64,000 nt of DNA from a virus, in the IMG/VR virus record IMGVR_UViG_3300028388_003025, positions 1 through 64,000 of that record, one strand, 5' to 3'. The notes beneath the pieces were generated by a model. The model worked only from the letters and a program-made list of their open reading frames with translations, was not told the origin of the DNA and did no database searches. This document shows, piece by piece, positions 33,248 through 43,900 of the stretch; within the stretch, counting starts at the first letter, position 1, and the number at the start of each line of letters is the position of its first letter. The position numbers and the translations under genes were made by a program.

Positions 33248-33964
33248 ATGGGTTACAACTTTTCTAGGGAAGCACAGTTAAGGGAATTAGACAGATTAAA
33301 AGCCCCTCTAGTTGGTAAGGATGTCGTAATTGAGATTCACGTACCGACAGACGCTGCTGGAAATCCATCCACAACTGGTGGAACTACAATGATTTACAAG
33401 GGACAGTATACAGACGTTAGTAGATATACCAACTCTCGTATTGTTGAATATGTTGAGACTGGGTATTCTACTCCGCTTAACATTGCAACAAACTATAGTT
33501 TTGGTGGAACGCTTGCTAAGGGTGACGTTGATGATGTTTTATCTCAAATAGCATTTGGTACTACAAAATTAACAAGATCTGGTGGACGTTTATTTAATAG
33601 TCCTGGCGATGCAGGAAACGATGTTCCTCCAACAGAAACTATTCTTGATGGTGATAGACCATATCTTACAAACGCTACTGCGTATGACAACTGGCAAAGA
33701 TCTTCACAGTCAGCAATGACTATCAATCCTTATATCTTAAAGATATTTAAGGCTTATACTGGTAGTGCAGGTGAAGATACTGTAAGGTCTGGAACCCCAT
33801 CTGGCGGAGAGTCAATTGATTTCTCTAAAGATTATGGTAGGGTTCATATCTATGAAGAAGTAGTATTCTCAAACTTCAGAGCAGTTTCAAATGCTGGATC
33901 AGACATATCAACTCACGTAGTTGATTGGTATGCATCTGGTTGGGAAATACAAGAACTAGCTTAA
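33248..33964 (+). CDS. Tail tube protein, 238 aa
   Basis: AAGGAGG precedes the ATG. Its position after the sheath and its beta-rich sequence (GGTTMIYKGQYTDVSRYT, ending STHVVDWYASGWEIQEL) fit the inner tube protein of contractile tails. It is somewhat larger than minimal tube proteins. Many copies would stack to form the DNA channel. Confidence 0.82.
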   Translation: MGYNFSREAQLRELDRLKAPLVGKDVVIEIHVPTDAAGNPSTTGGTTMIYKGQYTDVSRYTNSRIVEYVETGYSTPLNIATNYSFGGTLAKGDVDDVLSQIAFGTTKLTRSGGRLFNSPGDAGNDVPPTETILDGDRPYLTNATAYDNWQRSSQSAMTINPYILKIFKAYTGSAGEDTVRSGTPSGGESIDFSKDYGRVHIYEEVVFSNFRAVSNAGSDISTHVVDWYASGWEIQELA

Positions 33965-33970
33965 TAACAT

Positions 33971-34018
33971 ACCCGGCAAGCCTCTTGATAATGCTCAAAT
34001 GTGCCGGGTTTTGTTTTG
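33971..34018 (+). terminator. Rho-independent terminator after tube gene
   Basis: ACCCGGCA and TGCCGGGT form an eight-base perfect stem, followed by TTTGTTTTGT. It ends the abundant sheath-tube transcript. Confidence 0.85.
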
Positions 34019-34045
34019 TCAACACATGACTATTTTATTCAACGC

Positions 34046-34074
34046 TTGCGTTACTGAATAATTAATTATATAAT
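34046..34074 (+). promoter_or_regulatory. Promoter for tail chaperone genes
   Basis: TTGCGT and TATAAT are 17 bases apart, just after the terminator. Confidence 0.65.
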
Positions 34075-34107
34075 TCATTCATATTAAAATACATGGAGGA
34101 ATTACTT

Positions 34108-34455
34108 ATGGCAGAAGAAAAGAAGACAGCAAAGAATCCGGTTATAGAATTACCAATAAGCAAGAAGAAGATAGAGCTACGAATAGCAACTGGTAAGGAC
34201 GAGGTCAAGGCTAACAATGTTAAGCCTATAAAGGCTGGCGATCCAGAATCTTATGTTGCAAATAGACGTGCCTTGCTTTGCTCTACTGTTGTATCTGTTG
34301 ATGGTGAAGCTGTTGCTTTTGTTTCTGATAATCTTGACGAGTTACCGCTTAGAGATAGAGGCGTTCTAGAAACTGCATACCAAGCAATCAATGAAGTAAC
34401 TGAGCAAGACGAATCTGCAGTTAAAGAGGTAGTTAACCCTTTTTTCGGAAAGTAG
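34108..34455 (+). CDS. Tail assembly chaperone, short form, 115 aa
   Basis: I start at the ATG at 34108, which follows GGAGG at eight bases. An upstream in-frame ATG at 34093 overlaps that site. The product is an acidic helical protein of the lambda gpG type that keeps the tape measure in solution. It ends just after a slippery sequence, so most ribosomes would make this form. Confidence 0.8.
   Translation: MAEEKKTAKNPVIELPISKKKIELRIATGKDEVKANNVKPIKAGDPESYVANRRALLCSTVVSVDGEAVAFVSDNLDELPLRDRGVLETAYQAINEVTEQDESAVKEVVNPFFGK
34440..34446 (+). promoter_or_regulatory. -1 frameshift slippery heptamer TTTTTTC
   Basis: The codons CCT TTT TTC precede the stop TAG by three codons. Slipping one base back allows TTT TTT CGG AAA and then reads through the downstream frame. 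TTTTTTC fits the X-XXY-YYZ rule of -1 sites. Confidence 0.85.
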
Positions 34456-34898
34456 TCGTAATCGGGGATGTCGCTGGTTTCGGCTTAAGTGAAATACTAG
34501 ACCAAAGTTTAAAAACAATAGAGAGCTTATACATAGCTTCTGTTGACTATGGTAATCTTGAAGGCAAAGGTCAACAACAAGAAGCTGAGCAATCTCCTGA
34601 GAATGTCATAGACGAAGCAATCCTTGCTGGTGATATAGTAAAGATAAAAGACGGCGATCCTGATGTTGAAAAAGAAATAAAGAAATGCATCGATAGTTAT
34701 GAGAATTTAGGAATAGAAGTTGATCAAAAGATGCGCGAAGAAATATCTAAGAAGTTTTACTATAGATCATCTAACCCAGATGCCAACATGATAGTAGGAA
34801 CAAGCATGACTCTTGCAGAACTTAAGTCACAAACTCCTGTTATAGATAATAAGGAGAACTTTGAAGCAGGTAAAGCACAGGTTCAAGCACATAATTAA
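34446..34898 (+). CDS. Tail assembly chaperone, frameshift extension, 150 aa
   Basis: This frame has no early start codon and no ribosome site, and it begins exactly at the slippery site, so it is made only as a fusion to the 115-aa protein (34108-34898). It contains VGDVA-type hydrophobic residues at first, then acidic helical sequence (KKFYYRSSNPDANMIVG). The arrangement is the gpG/gpGT pair upstream of tape measure genes in long-tailed phages. Confidence 0.85.
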   Translation, partial: RKVVVIGDVAGFGLSEILDQSLKTIESLYIASVDYGNLEGKGQQQEAEQSPENVIDEAILAGDIVKIKDGDPDVEKEIKKCIDSYENLGIEVDQKMREEISKKFYYRSSNPDANMIVGTSMTLAELKSQTPVIDNKENFEAGKAQVQAHN

Positions 34899-34901
34899 TG
34901 C

Positions 34902-34907
34902 TATAAT
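34902..34907 (+). promoter_or_regulatory. -10 box with leaderless tape measure start
   Basis: TATAAT ends exactly six bases before the ATG at 34914. No good -35 is visible. No ribosome site precedes this large gene. Confidence 0.5.
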
Positions 34908-34913
34908 TAACCC

Positions 34914-37900
34914 ATGGCTTTTGATAATATCGATGAACTTCAGTTACGCCTGCAACAACTTGAGGGCAAGATATATGGCGGCACAAGTGGCGAAGACATA
35001 TTAGATCTTTTTGAAGAGAAGGAAGAACTTGAAGGAAAGCTAGCGCGTGCAAAGTCTTTTATCTCAAATACGACTGACTCTGATTATCCAAATCTATATT
35101 TAGAAAATACTATATACGATCAAAACAAAGCAAATCTGCAGAAGATGATCTCACAGCAGGAGACAGAACTAATTCATGCTGATAATTCTTTTAAGTCAGA
35201 ATCATATAAAGAATTTTTAAGAAAAGATATTTCCACAAAAAAGAAAACTATAGACAAGATGATGGGCAAGAGCGTTCCACTAACAAAAGAGTTTAGTAAT
35301 TTTTATGGCGAAGACATTTCTATAAAAAATAAAACACATTCATTAATAGATACGCACGGAATAGGCAGGGCCTATCAAAGGTTTCTTAAAGATATGGAAA
35401 CTGGAAAGGTCTCAAAAATAGATTCTGCTACTGGGATTGCATATGATAAAAACATGCTAACTCCTGCAGACATATTTAAAGATGCAAGATCTGCGCTTGC
35501 TGGAGCTGTAACTAACATGTCTGGCAAGAATGATGACATTGTCCCAATAATAATGGCTAGATCAAATGCATTTGATTTAGCAACTATAACAGAGGCTTTT
35601 ACTGACCCGTATTCTAAGCAATCAAGAATGGTCGACATGATAAGAGATGGTAGCGTGAAGCTAGCTGGCGATCCAATATTAGTTAACAAGTTATCTTTAT
35701 ACAACGCAAACAAGCTTGAAAGGCTTAATGATACTGAGATAGAGTTCTTCAGAATGATGGAAGGGAATAGGTTGAAGTTTACTCCTATCGGAGCCAGGGC
35801 TGCAATGTTTCCTGAAGGCAGAGCAACATATGTCAAGAATAGAATAACAAAAGGGAAAAATATATCAGCAATAGGATTGTCTAGACTAAGGGGGTTAGAC
35901 AGCGCTGCATCATTTTCTGGCGCGTCAAATATAATCGACGAGTCGGTGACAGCCTATAACGAAGTATTTAAATACATTGCAAATAATTTCTTTGGCAACG
36001 TTGGCGCAAAGGTTGAAAGAGTTGATAGGCTTTTTGACGAAATATTTTATGGCAATCCAGAAGATGGGGCAAAAAGATTAACGAAGTTTATATCCAGAGA
36101 AAGCATTGCCCAGCCAATAAGAGAGAAGATAATTGAATCAATATATGGATACAAGCCATCTAAGAGACAAATAAGGGCTGAATATAAAAGCATATCAGAG
36201 GCTGTAATATCCTGGGTTAGAGGAGAAAGAGTATTTCCAAATACAAAAACTATAGGGACAGGATCTGAGCCAGGCAAGCAGTATATAACTGGAGATTTCA
36301 GGACAGTAATGTCTAGGTCAGCAATGAGAAAGAAAGCTACACAGAAGTTTATACCTACAGGTCACGACATGAGAGCGTTTATTAGCGCTAGAGAGTCGCA
36401 GCTTATAGAGAAAAAATTCCTGCTAAAAGAAGATAAGTGGAGTTTGTGGACTGGAATATTTACTAAAGATACTGACGAGATAAAAGAGGTTACTCAAAAG
36501 ATATTAAAAGAAGAACCATATGCTGCTCTTGGTGGTGGATTCAAATCGGCAAATAGAACTATAAACGAAATAATAAGAGCTTCATTCATGGCGGAGTCAT
36601 CGCTAGACATTGACGAAGCTAGGGATATATTCCTTGCCAGCAGAGCTGCAAACTACTCTCAAGATAGTAAGAAGTTCGCTTCATATGCAAGAAGAACAAG
36701 AAGCATGGGATACGATGATTTCGTTTCTATGTCAGAAAGATTTAGAACATATAGAGGTCGCGGGGATTCATTAAGAAATTTACAAAGACTAACCCTTCAA
36801 GGCTTTAGAAATATGAATTCATTAGAGTCTTCTGCTAAATCATATGGTTATGATGCGCTTATAAGTAGAATAGCAAAAAGTTTAGATAGAGATTTAATAT
36901 TAAAGACAACAGAGTCAGACGTAGGAATGGATATACTTGATAGTGTGAAAGGTATAAACCTTAGACAAGCTGCAGTTGAGCTGCTTTATGATCAACTGTC
37001 AGCATCTGGAGTGTCATTAAAGAATGTTAAGTCAAAGAGGGCAGAGCTTTCAAAGACAACATTGCACGGCATGATAAACCCACTACTGCTTAGAGACAGG
37101 GGAACGAATAGATTTGCTGGAAGAATGTTGTTCGATATTCCTGACAGGGCCGCAGGGCAGGTTGGTGATTTTGCTTCTGAATATTTAAAGATATTTAAAA
37201 ACAACCCTGGATTATTTTCATCAATGATGGATGTGTCTGGCTTAAACTTAATGGCGCAGCCAATGAACAAGGCTGGCGGTTTTACAAAACAGAATATAAA
37301 CATGCAGCTTAACGATGCTAAGGATTTTATTTCAAAGTTTATTGATCCATCATCTGGTAAGGCTAGGCAAAATATGACGTCTAGAGACAAGGTTATGTAT
37401 CGTATGTTCATAGGCCAAAGTGGATCACAAATGATTGAAGACATAGATAAATATAAGCAAAGCCTTTCTGAGGCAAGGCCAGCAATAAATGATATTGTGG
37501 CAAATGCAAATAGAAATAATAAGCTAAAAAGAATAATGACAAATCTATCTTCAATCGATAAGGCTGATCTAAACAGGATAGATTCGACATATTCTGAAAT
37601 GGTTGACAACATGAAGCTTCAGGTATCACTGCTTGGTGGCGACCCGAATTCAAAAGAGTATTCAGATTTTATAGTTGATGAATCTGCGCGGGCATTAAAC
37701 AGAATAGTAATGGGTTCTAACATGGACAATATATTTACTGCCAAGCTAAAGATGGTGCTTGATGAAAACGATTTAAAGGTTGGCAATAGGCTTGACGTTA
37801 GACGAAACACATATAGCAATCTTAGGGATAAAAGGCTAATAGGTTTTGACTTAGAAACACACGGAACAAAATATTCTCAGGGCGACGTTTACCAATTTGG

Positions 37901-40900
37901 AGCTACAGTAAGAAGAAAGGGAAAGACTACTAACTTTGCCGTAACATTGCCATTCACGTTTAAGGAAGGCGGGAAGAGTTCTGCACTTGTTGGGGCATAC
38001 ACTGGAACACAAGGGCCATCAAAGAAAGATCTTAGAAGATTAAGATCATTAAACAAATATATATCTGGACTTGATCCAGATCTAGCTGGAACATATTTTG
38101 CAGCTTACAATGCAGAGTTCGACTTAAAGAAGCTAGACTCCTGGATAAATGCTGTCGAGGGTTCTGCAGATGGACTTACTGCTGACCCATACTATCAAGA
38201 GTTAAAGAAGTTTCAGAAGTTTGTTGGCAGAGCCACTAGAAGAGGGAAGACAATCGATGTATTTGATGTTGTAAAAAATGTCAGCATAAATGACAAGTCA
38301 TTTAGGACGTCTACTTCTCTATCGCAAACAAAGGTAGCGTCAATGCTTGGCATAATGTTCTCTAATGCTCATGACGCTGGTGCAGACACGAAGGCAATGA
38401 TAGATGTTTTACTTGAGCTAGAAAAGAAACATGGGAACTTGTTTTCATATGGTGCACATAAGGGGAATAGATTTGTTGGCTCGGTAGAAGCTGGGGCAGG
38501 CTTCCTAGGAACAATGACAAAGATGTATGACATTGCAGATGAAGTTGCTAAGAGGCATGGGTCAAGCAATTACGAAAGAAGGCAATTCATAAAGATGATT
38601 GAAAAATCAGCTAGGTCAACAATGACAAAAGCTGTAAGGATTGTGTCAGAGAAGTCTATGTTCGAGCACGGCAGAGGCGCCAATGTTGGCGACAGCGTGA
38701 TGGATATGACCAAGGCCAGAAGGGTAGAGGTTGCACCAGAATCTGTTGGCGCAATAAAGGAAATGCTTATTGATATAGCGAGTATAGACAATAAAGATTC
38801 CTTTAGAGCTCTATTAGACAGGGGCTTCAATAGTGGGGTTAACAAGCTTTATCAAAAGGCGTACCAACTGGTAGAGGGTGATAGAGAAGTTGTTAGCCTA
38901 ATGAAGTATCTGCCTACTAGAAGAACAAAAACAAGTAGCAGTCAAGTAATACAAGAAGTGGTTAAGAGGATAAGATCTGGAGCATTAACCAACACAAGGC
39001 AAATAAAGGGTGCAATGCCTAGGATTATATTTGATCTATACCTTGAAAGCATAAAGCCAAAGAAGGAATTAAGGGCGACACAGTCATTTATAAAAGGTTC
39101 ATACACAGTAATGAAAGGTATTGGCAACTCAATAATGCGACGCGGAATCCCGACAGACGCAGAGGTGGCAGAGAATGTCAGAGCCCTTAGGGCCAATAAG
39201 GCTTACTCATATATATATAAAACTGCTGGAGATATAGAAGACAGGCTAATGGCTGCTTCAAGAAAGTATATAGAACCAATAACAGAAACAATAATGAAGC
39301 CTATCAATTTCTTTGCTGATAAGGAGTATGAAAGATTCGTTTCCTCTAAAGGATTTGGGAAGATAGACGATTTACTATCAGCATCTGGAAGCGCTGATGA
39401 TATGCAGAAAGTTTTAGAACATAGAGCTAGACTACATAGGAACGCTTTTAAATACAAACATATAAACACTGCATTCAAGGGAGTGAAGAGTGGACTTGGT
39501 AAAGTTGGTAGAGTGATTGGGCTTGGTGGAAAGCTAGGATTAAATATTCTAGACGCATACCAATTTGCAGATTCTGTATCAATGTTGTTTGGAAAGTCTG
39601 TGCACTTAAAGGGAATGCGCCCTGTACTTATAGATTCTAAAGAGGCGGCTAGACATGCCGTTATGTCTGGTGCGTATGAAAGCGAAAAAGACTTTAATGC
39701 ACAGAGAATATATGGAGCATTTTGGACAGCAAAAGGAATAAAGATGGGCGGCACAGGCGTTAACATATTCCTAAGAGGAGCAGGCAAAGGTTTAGCCAAG
39801 GGAGCCCTAAAAGGTCTTGGTAAAAAAACAATATCAAAATTCGGTATAGGTGCTGGGCTTGCTATGATACCAGTCGTAGGCCCATTTTTAGCTGGTGCAT
39901 ATGGTATTGCAATGGGAATATCAATGGCTATAGACATTGTTGGCCTTGGCCAAATGTTCATGGGTGGCCAAGGCTTTTCTACTCTAGATATATTTAGGAC
40001 AGCTACAGCATATAAGTATGATTCACTAGGTCGAGAGTACACAACTAGGGAGTGGTCTCTCTGGGCAAAGATGCGTGGTCACACTGCGCCTGGATATGCC
40101 GACGACTCTTCAAGCGGTATAAAGCTGCTTGGTGCAGCAGCAGCAATAGCTGCATTCAATGCTCATGGATCAATGCGTACACATAATGTCTCTGATATAG
40201 AAGACTTAATGGGTGCTACAGCAAAAAGAGCATTGATAAAAGACCAGTCAAGCGCACTGCTTAATAGCCTAGAACAAGTTTTCAAAGGGGGAGTCGAAAC
40301 AAAAGACAAGAAAGCTTTTAGGTCAATGTTAATTGATACACAGCGTCGCCTAAAGAAAGAGGTAGCAACAGGATTAATACCTGAATTTGAAGGTACCTCA
40401 ATAAGGCGTCAGTTAGTTAAAATAAACAGGATGCATAAAGCTGGGTATGAAGGGGGCACAGTTAGCGCTGAGCTAGTAAGAACACTTGCCGATGCTAAAT
40501 ATTACATGATGTTCGATAAATACAGAGGCATGAGCATCAAGCAGCGAGACTCGTTGAGACAAGTAATGTTCTCTGAAGATCTAAAGCCTTATCTAAACGA
40601 ATATAAGCATGCATTGTCAATGTCTGTTAACTATCTAACATCAGGAAGTGAAGGAAAGATAGCAGATATATTTAAAGATAATAATATGCTTGGCGAAGTA
40701 GCCTCAATTATTGGCAAGCGTGGAGACAAGAGAATAGATTCTAGTTCGTATGAACATATGGTAGATCTAGTTAAGTCTCAGTTAAAGGCAAAGACTGATA
40801 AGTTACAGAGAGTTCAAAACTTAGCAACTCAAGGCAATGTTGGCTATGAGGCAAACTTACTGAGAAAGGCATACATAAGTTCTGGGTTTTATAAGTCAGA

Positions 40901-43900
40901 TGCAGTTAAGCAATTAAAAGGAACTATAAACCTTTATGATATGACTGGCGAGTTTGGCAATCCAGGAGAATTTAAACGCTTTGTTAGTCAGTATAAAAAC
41001 GTTAAGACTGCAGGGAAATGGCTTGCAACTAGTCTGTGGTTCACTCCAGTAGATAAGCTTGCTGAAGCATATTATATTGGATCGCTACCTGAAGAAGACA
41101 GAGATGAAAGGCAGAGAGCCGCTGCTGCAAAGATAATGACGTTTGGCCCACTACAGGGATTCAATGTTCTAACTGCTGGGGCAAATAAGAATTCAAGCAT
41201 TCAGACTGTAATGATGAATATGGATGCTGTTGAGGGTGTAAAGAATCCATTAGTTGGCATAATGATGTCATTTTACTTTGGCCAAAATAATGACATATAT
41301 TCAAAGAGCTCAAGATATAAGTCAGGGCCATTCAAGGATGGAGGAATGCTTAGTGGGATTAAGTTAGCTACTGCAGAGGCGCTTAATACAGCAGCAACAA
41401 CTACGCTTGTTGTTAAGGGTGCGGAAGTTGCTGGTGACTTTCATACTTCTAAACTATCAAAGCTAGACAATCCTACTGTATTGCTTTCATACCACAAGAA
41501 CCGTATGCACTCATTTTATTCTGAAGGAAGCAATGTTAAGAAATTGAGATCACAGATAATAAAACTAAAACAATCAATCGTTGAAGGAAAGGTTGATGGA
41601 GGAGAATCTAAGAAGATAATTAAATATTATGACAAGATGATAGCTGACTTAGATAATTTAGATTATTCAAAATTCAAGAAAGCAATTGATAAAGACTTTG
41701 CACAGATGACTGATATGATAAAGACTAGGTATAAGGATGCGAATGAACATATATTAACAAGCACTTTCAAAGAGAACATGGATGATAGTACGAAGTATAT
41801 GTCGTCTTTCTATAAGTCATTTACAATTAGAACAAGACCAGAGGGCATGCCATCTACTACCGCTACAATAATGACACAAACTATTATGAAAGGCTTAGGC
41901 CTTTCGCCTAGAGATAATCAAGCAATTAATGCTGCATTCAATTTAGGCAGCATGGCATATATGGCGCTAGCATCTGCGACAATAGCTAATGCTAATTATG
42001 GATACGACACGTATGCTACGAATGCTTATATAGATGGATTAAAAGCCTTGCATTATATGGAAGAAAATATTGCTGGAGATATAGCAAATATTCCTCTTGC
42101 AAACTTGCCAATGAATTTAAGAAAGTCACTAGGCTCATTTTTAGATGAGAGAACCAGAGAGCTTAATAAAAGCAGAACAGGAAAATTGTTAAGGCTACCT
42201 GGAATTAATAAGTCACAAATGTTCTGGCAGGACGTAATGGGCCTTGGTCTATCAAGGGGCAATAAGAAACTTACAACAATGCAAGCTGCAACTAGAGCTG
42301 GTTATACTAGAGAGCAGGTTTTAAAAATGATCGCCCAGTATAGATCAGAAGCTCTAATGTCTCCGACCAAGAAGGTTTTATCGTATTCTGCAGAGGAAGG
42401 TAAGTTGTCTAAGCTTGGCATTGACAATAAGATGAGGAAAAAGTTAGGCCTTGATGAATATACTTTGGATAAGATGGAAAAGCTTGCGCAGTCAGGATTG
42501 ATTTCAGATCCAGGAACCTTTGTTAATAAGCGCGCATTGTTTTCATTACAGAAGAAGAAAGTCCACGGAAGCCTAACCTTCGCTGAAAAGAAATTGTATA
42601 GGGAACTAGTTGGTGCGTATACTGGCGGAGTAAGACAATATGAAGGTTATGAGAAGTTGTTTTACAAGCCAAGATATGGACTAGAAATGTTTGCAAAAGA
42701 GATTGAAATAAATAGCATATACTCAAATGCAGTTAACCCAAGCGGAAGTCTAGACTTTGCTTCGCTTCTTCAGGACGCAAGCATTAAAGAGCAACAGACA
42801 TTTATGAATACAAATATGTGGACGCCGCTTCAAGATGACAATACTTCGCTTGCAGTTGAAGGCCACAAAAACTTTGTTGTTTTGTCATCACTTGCATTGT
42901 CTCGTGATCCAGACTTTAGAAAAAGATTTGAGAATATATCAAAGAAATACAACGTGGTAACTGGAACAACTGGCAAGGGTGGAATGAGAGACGCAATAAA
43001 CATAGCCTCTTTCCTAATGCATAAGAAAGGCGATTATAAGGGAGCTGCAGATATATCAGACAGGTTCTGGTTTGGAGATGCGAATAGAGCCGTTGAAGAA
43101 GCTAGGATGTTTAATCTTGGCAGTGAATACCACGACCTATGGAAGTCACAAATGAATGACGCAGAAGCTATGCGTAAGACATTATCTGATTCTGAGTTCT
43201 ATGATTTTATGGTTGAGTCATCTACATATATTGCATCTAAAGATAAAGCGCTAGCAAATTTCTTCGTTGGTTCAGATGACAAAATGCTTAAAGAGGTTAA
43301 GCGCCGAATGTTCTTTAAGTTCGGTGAAGACAAGAAGTCAATGAGGATAATGGAAGACCCAGTAACTGGCAAGGTAATATTTAAACCAGGCGGACGAAAG
43401 ACGAGAAAGAGATTCGTATTCGATAGGCGTAGAAATATATTTAAAAACTATAGCTACTCAAGCGGGTTTAATGGCGCTGGGTTTAAGCCAGATAGCTATC
43501 ATAACAAGATGGTTCAGGCATACCTCAAGATAGATGAGAACTTGCTGTATACTGCACAATCATATGTTATAAGCCTAGATAAGGACGATGTAGTTCCGAA
43601 AGAAATGAAAAATGCGCACATCGTAATCGAGCAGGGCAACGCAGAACACTCTCTTGCCTTTAATCCGGAAACAAATGAATGGCATGTTCAGGTAAGAAAT
43701 ATAGACCCACAACTAAACTATGAAGAAAAGAACAGGTTCTTTACTCGCCACAACTATAAAAAACAGCTTACTGCTGAAGCGAAAACTCTTGTATCTATGA
43801 AGACAGATTTACAGGAGCTTTCTAAAGCGGTATCTCGTGGGTCAGTAAATGAAGAAGGTGAATTTGAATACGTTCCAGGCAAGTCTCCTCTATCTAAAGA

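Noticed and set aside
35375-40042. Long antisense frames under the tape measure, up to 279 codons
   Set aside because: They mirror codon bias of the sense gene, have no ribosome site, and contain no recognisable domain.
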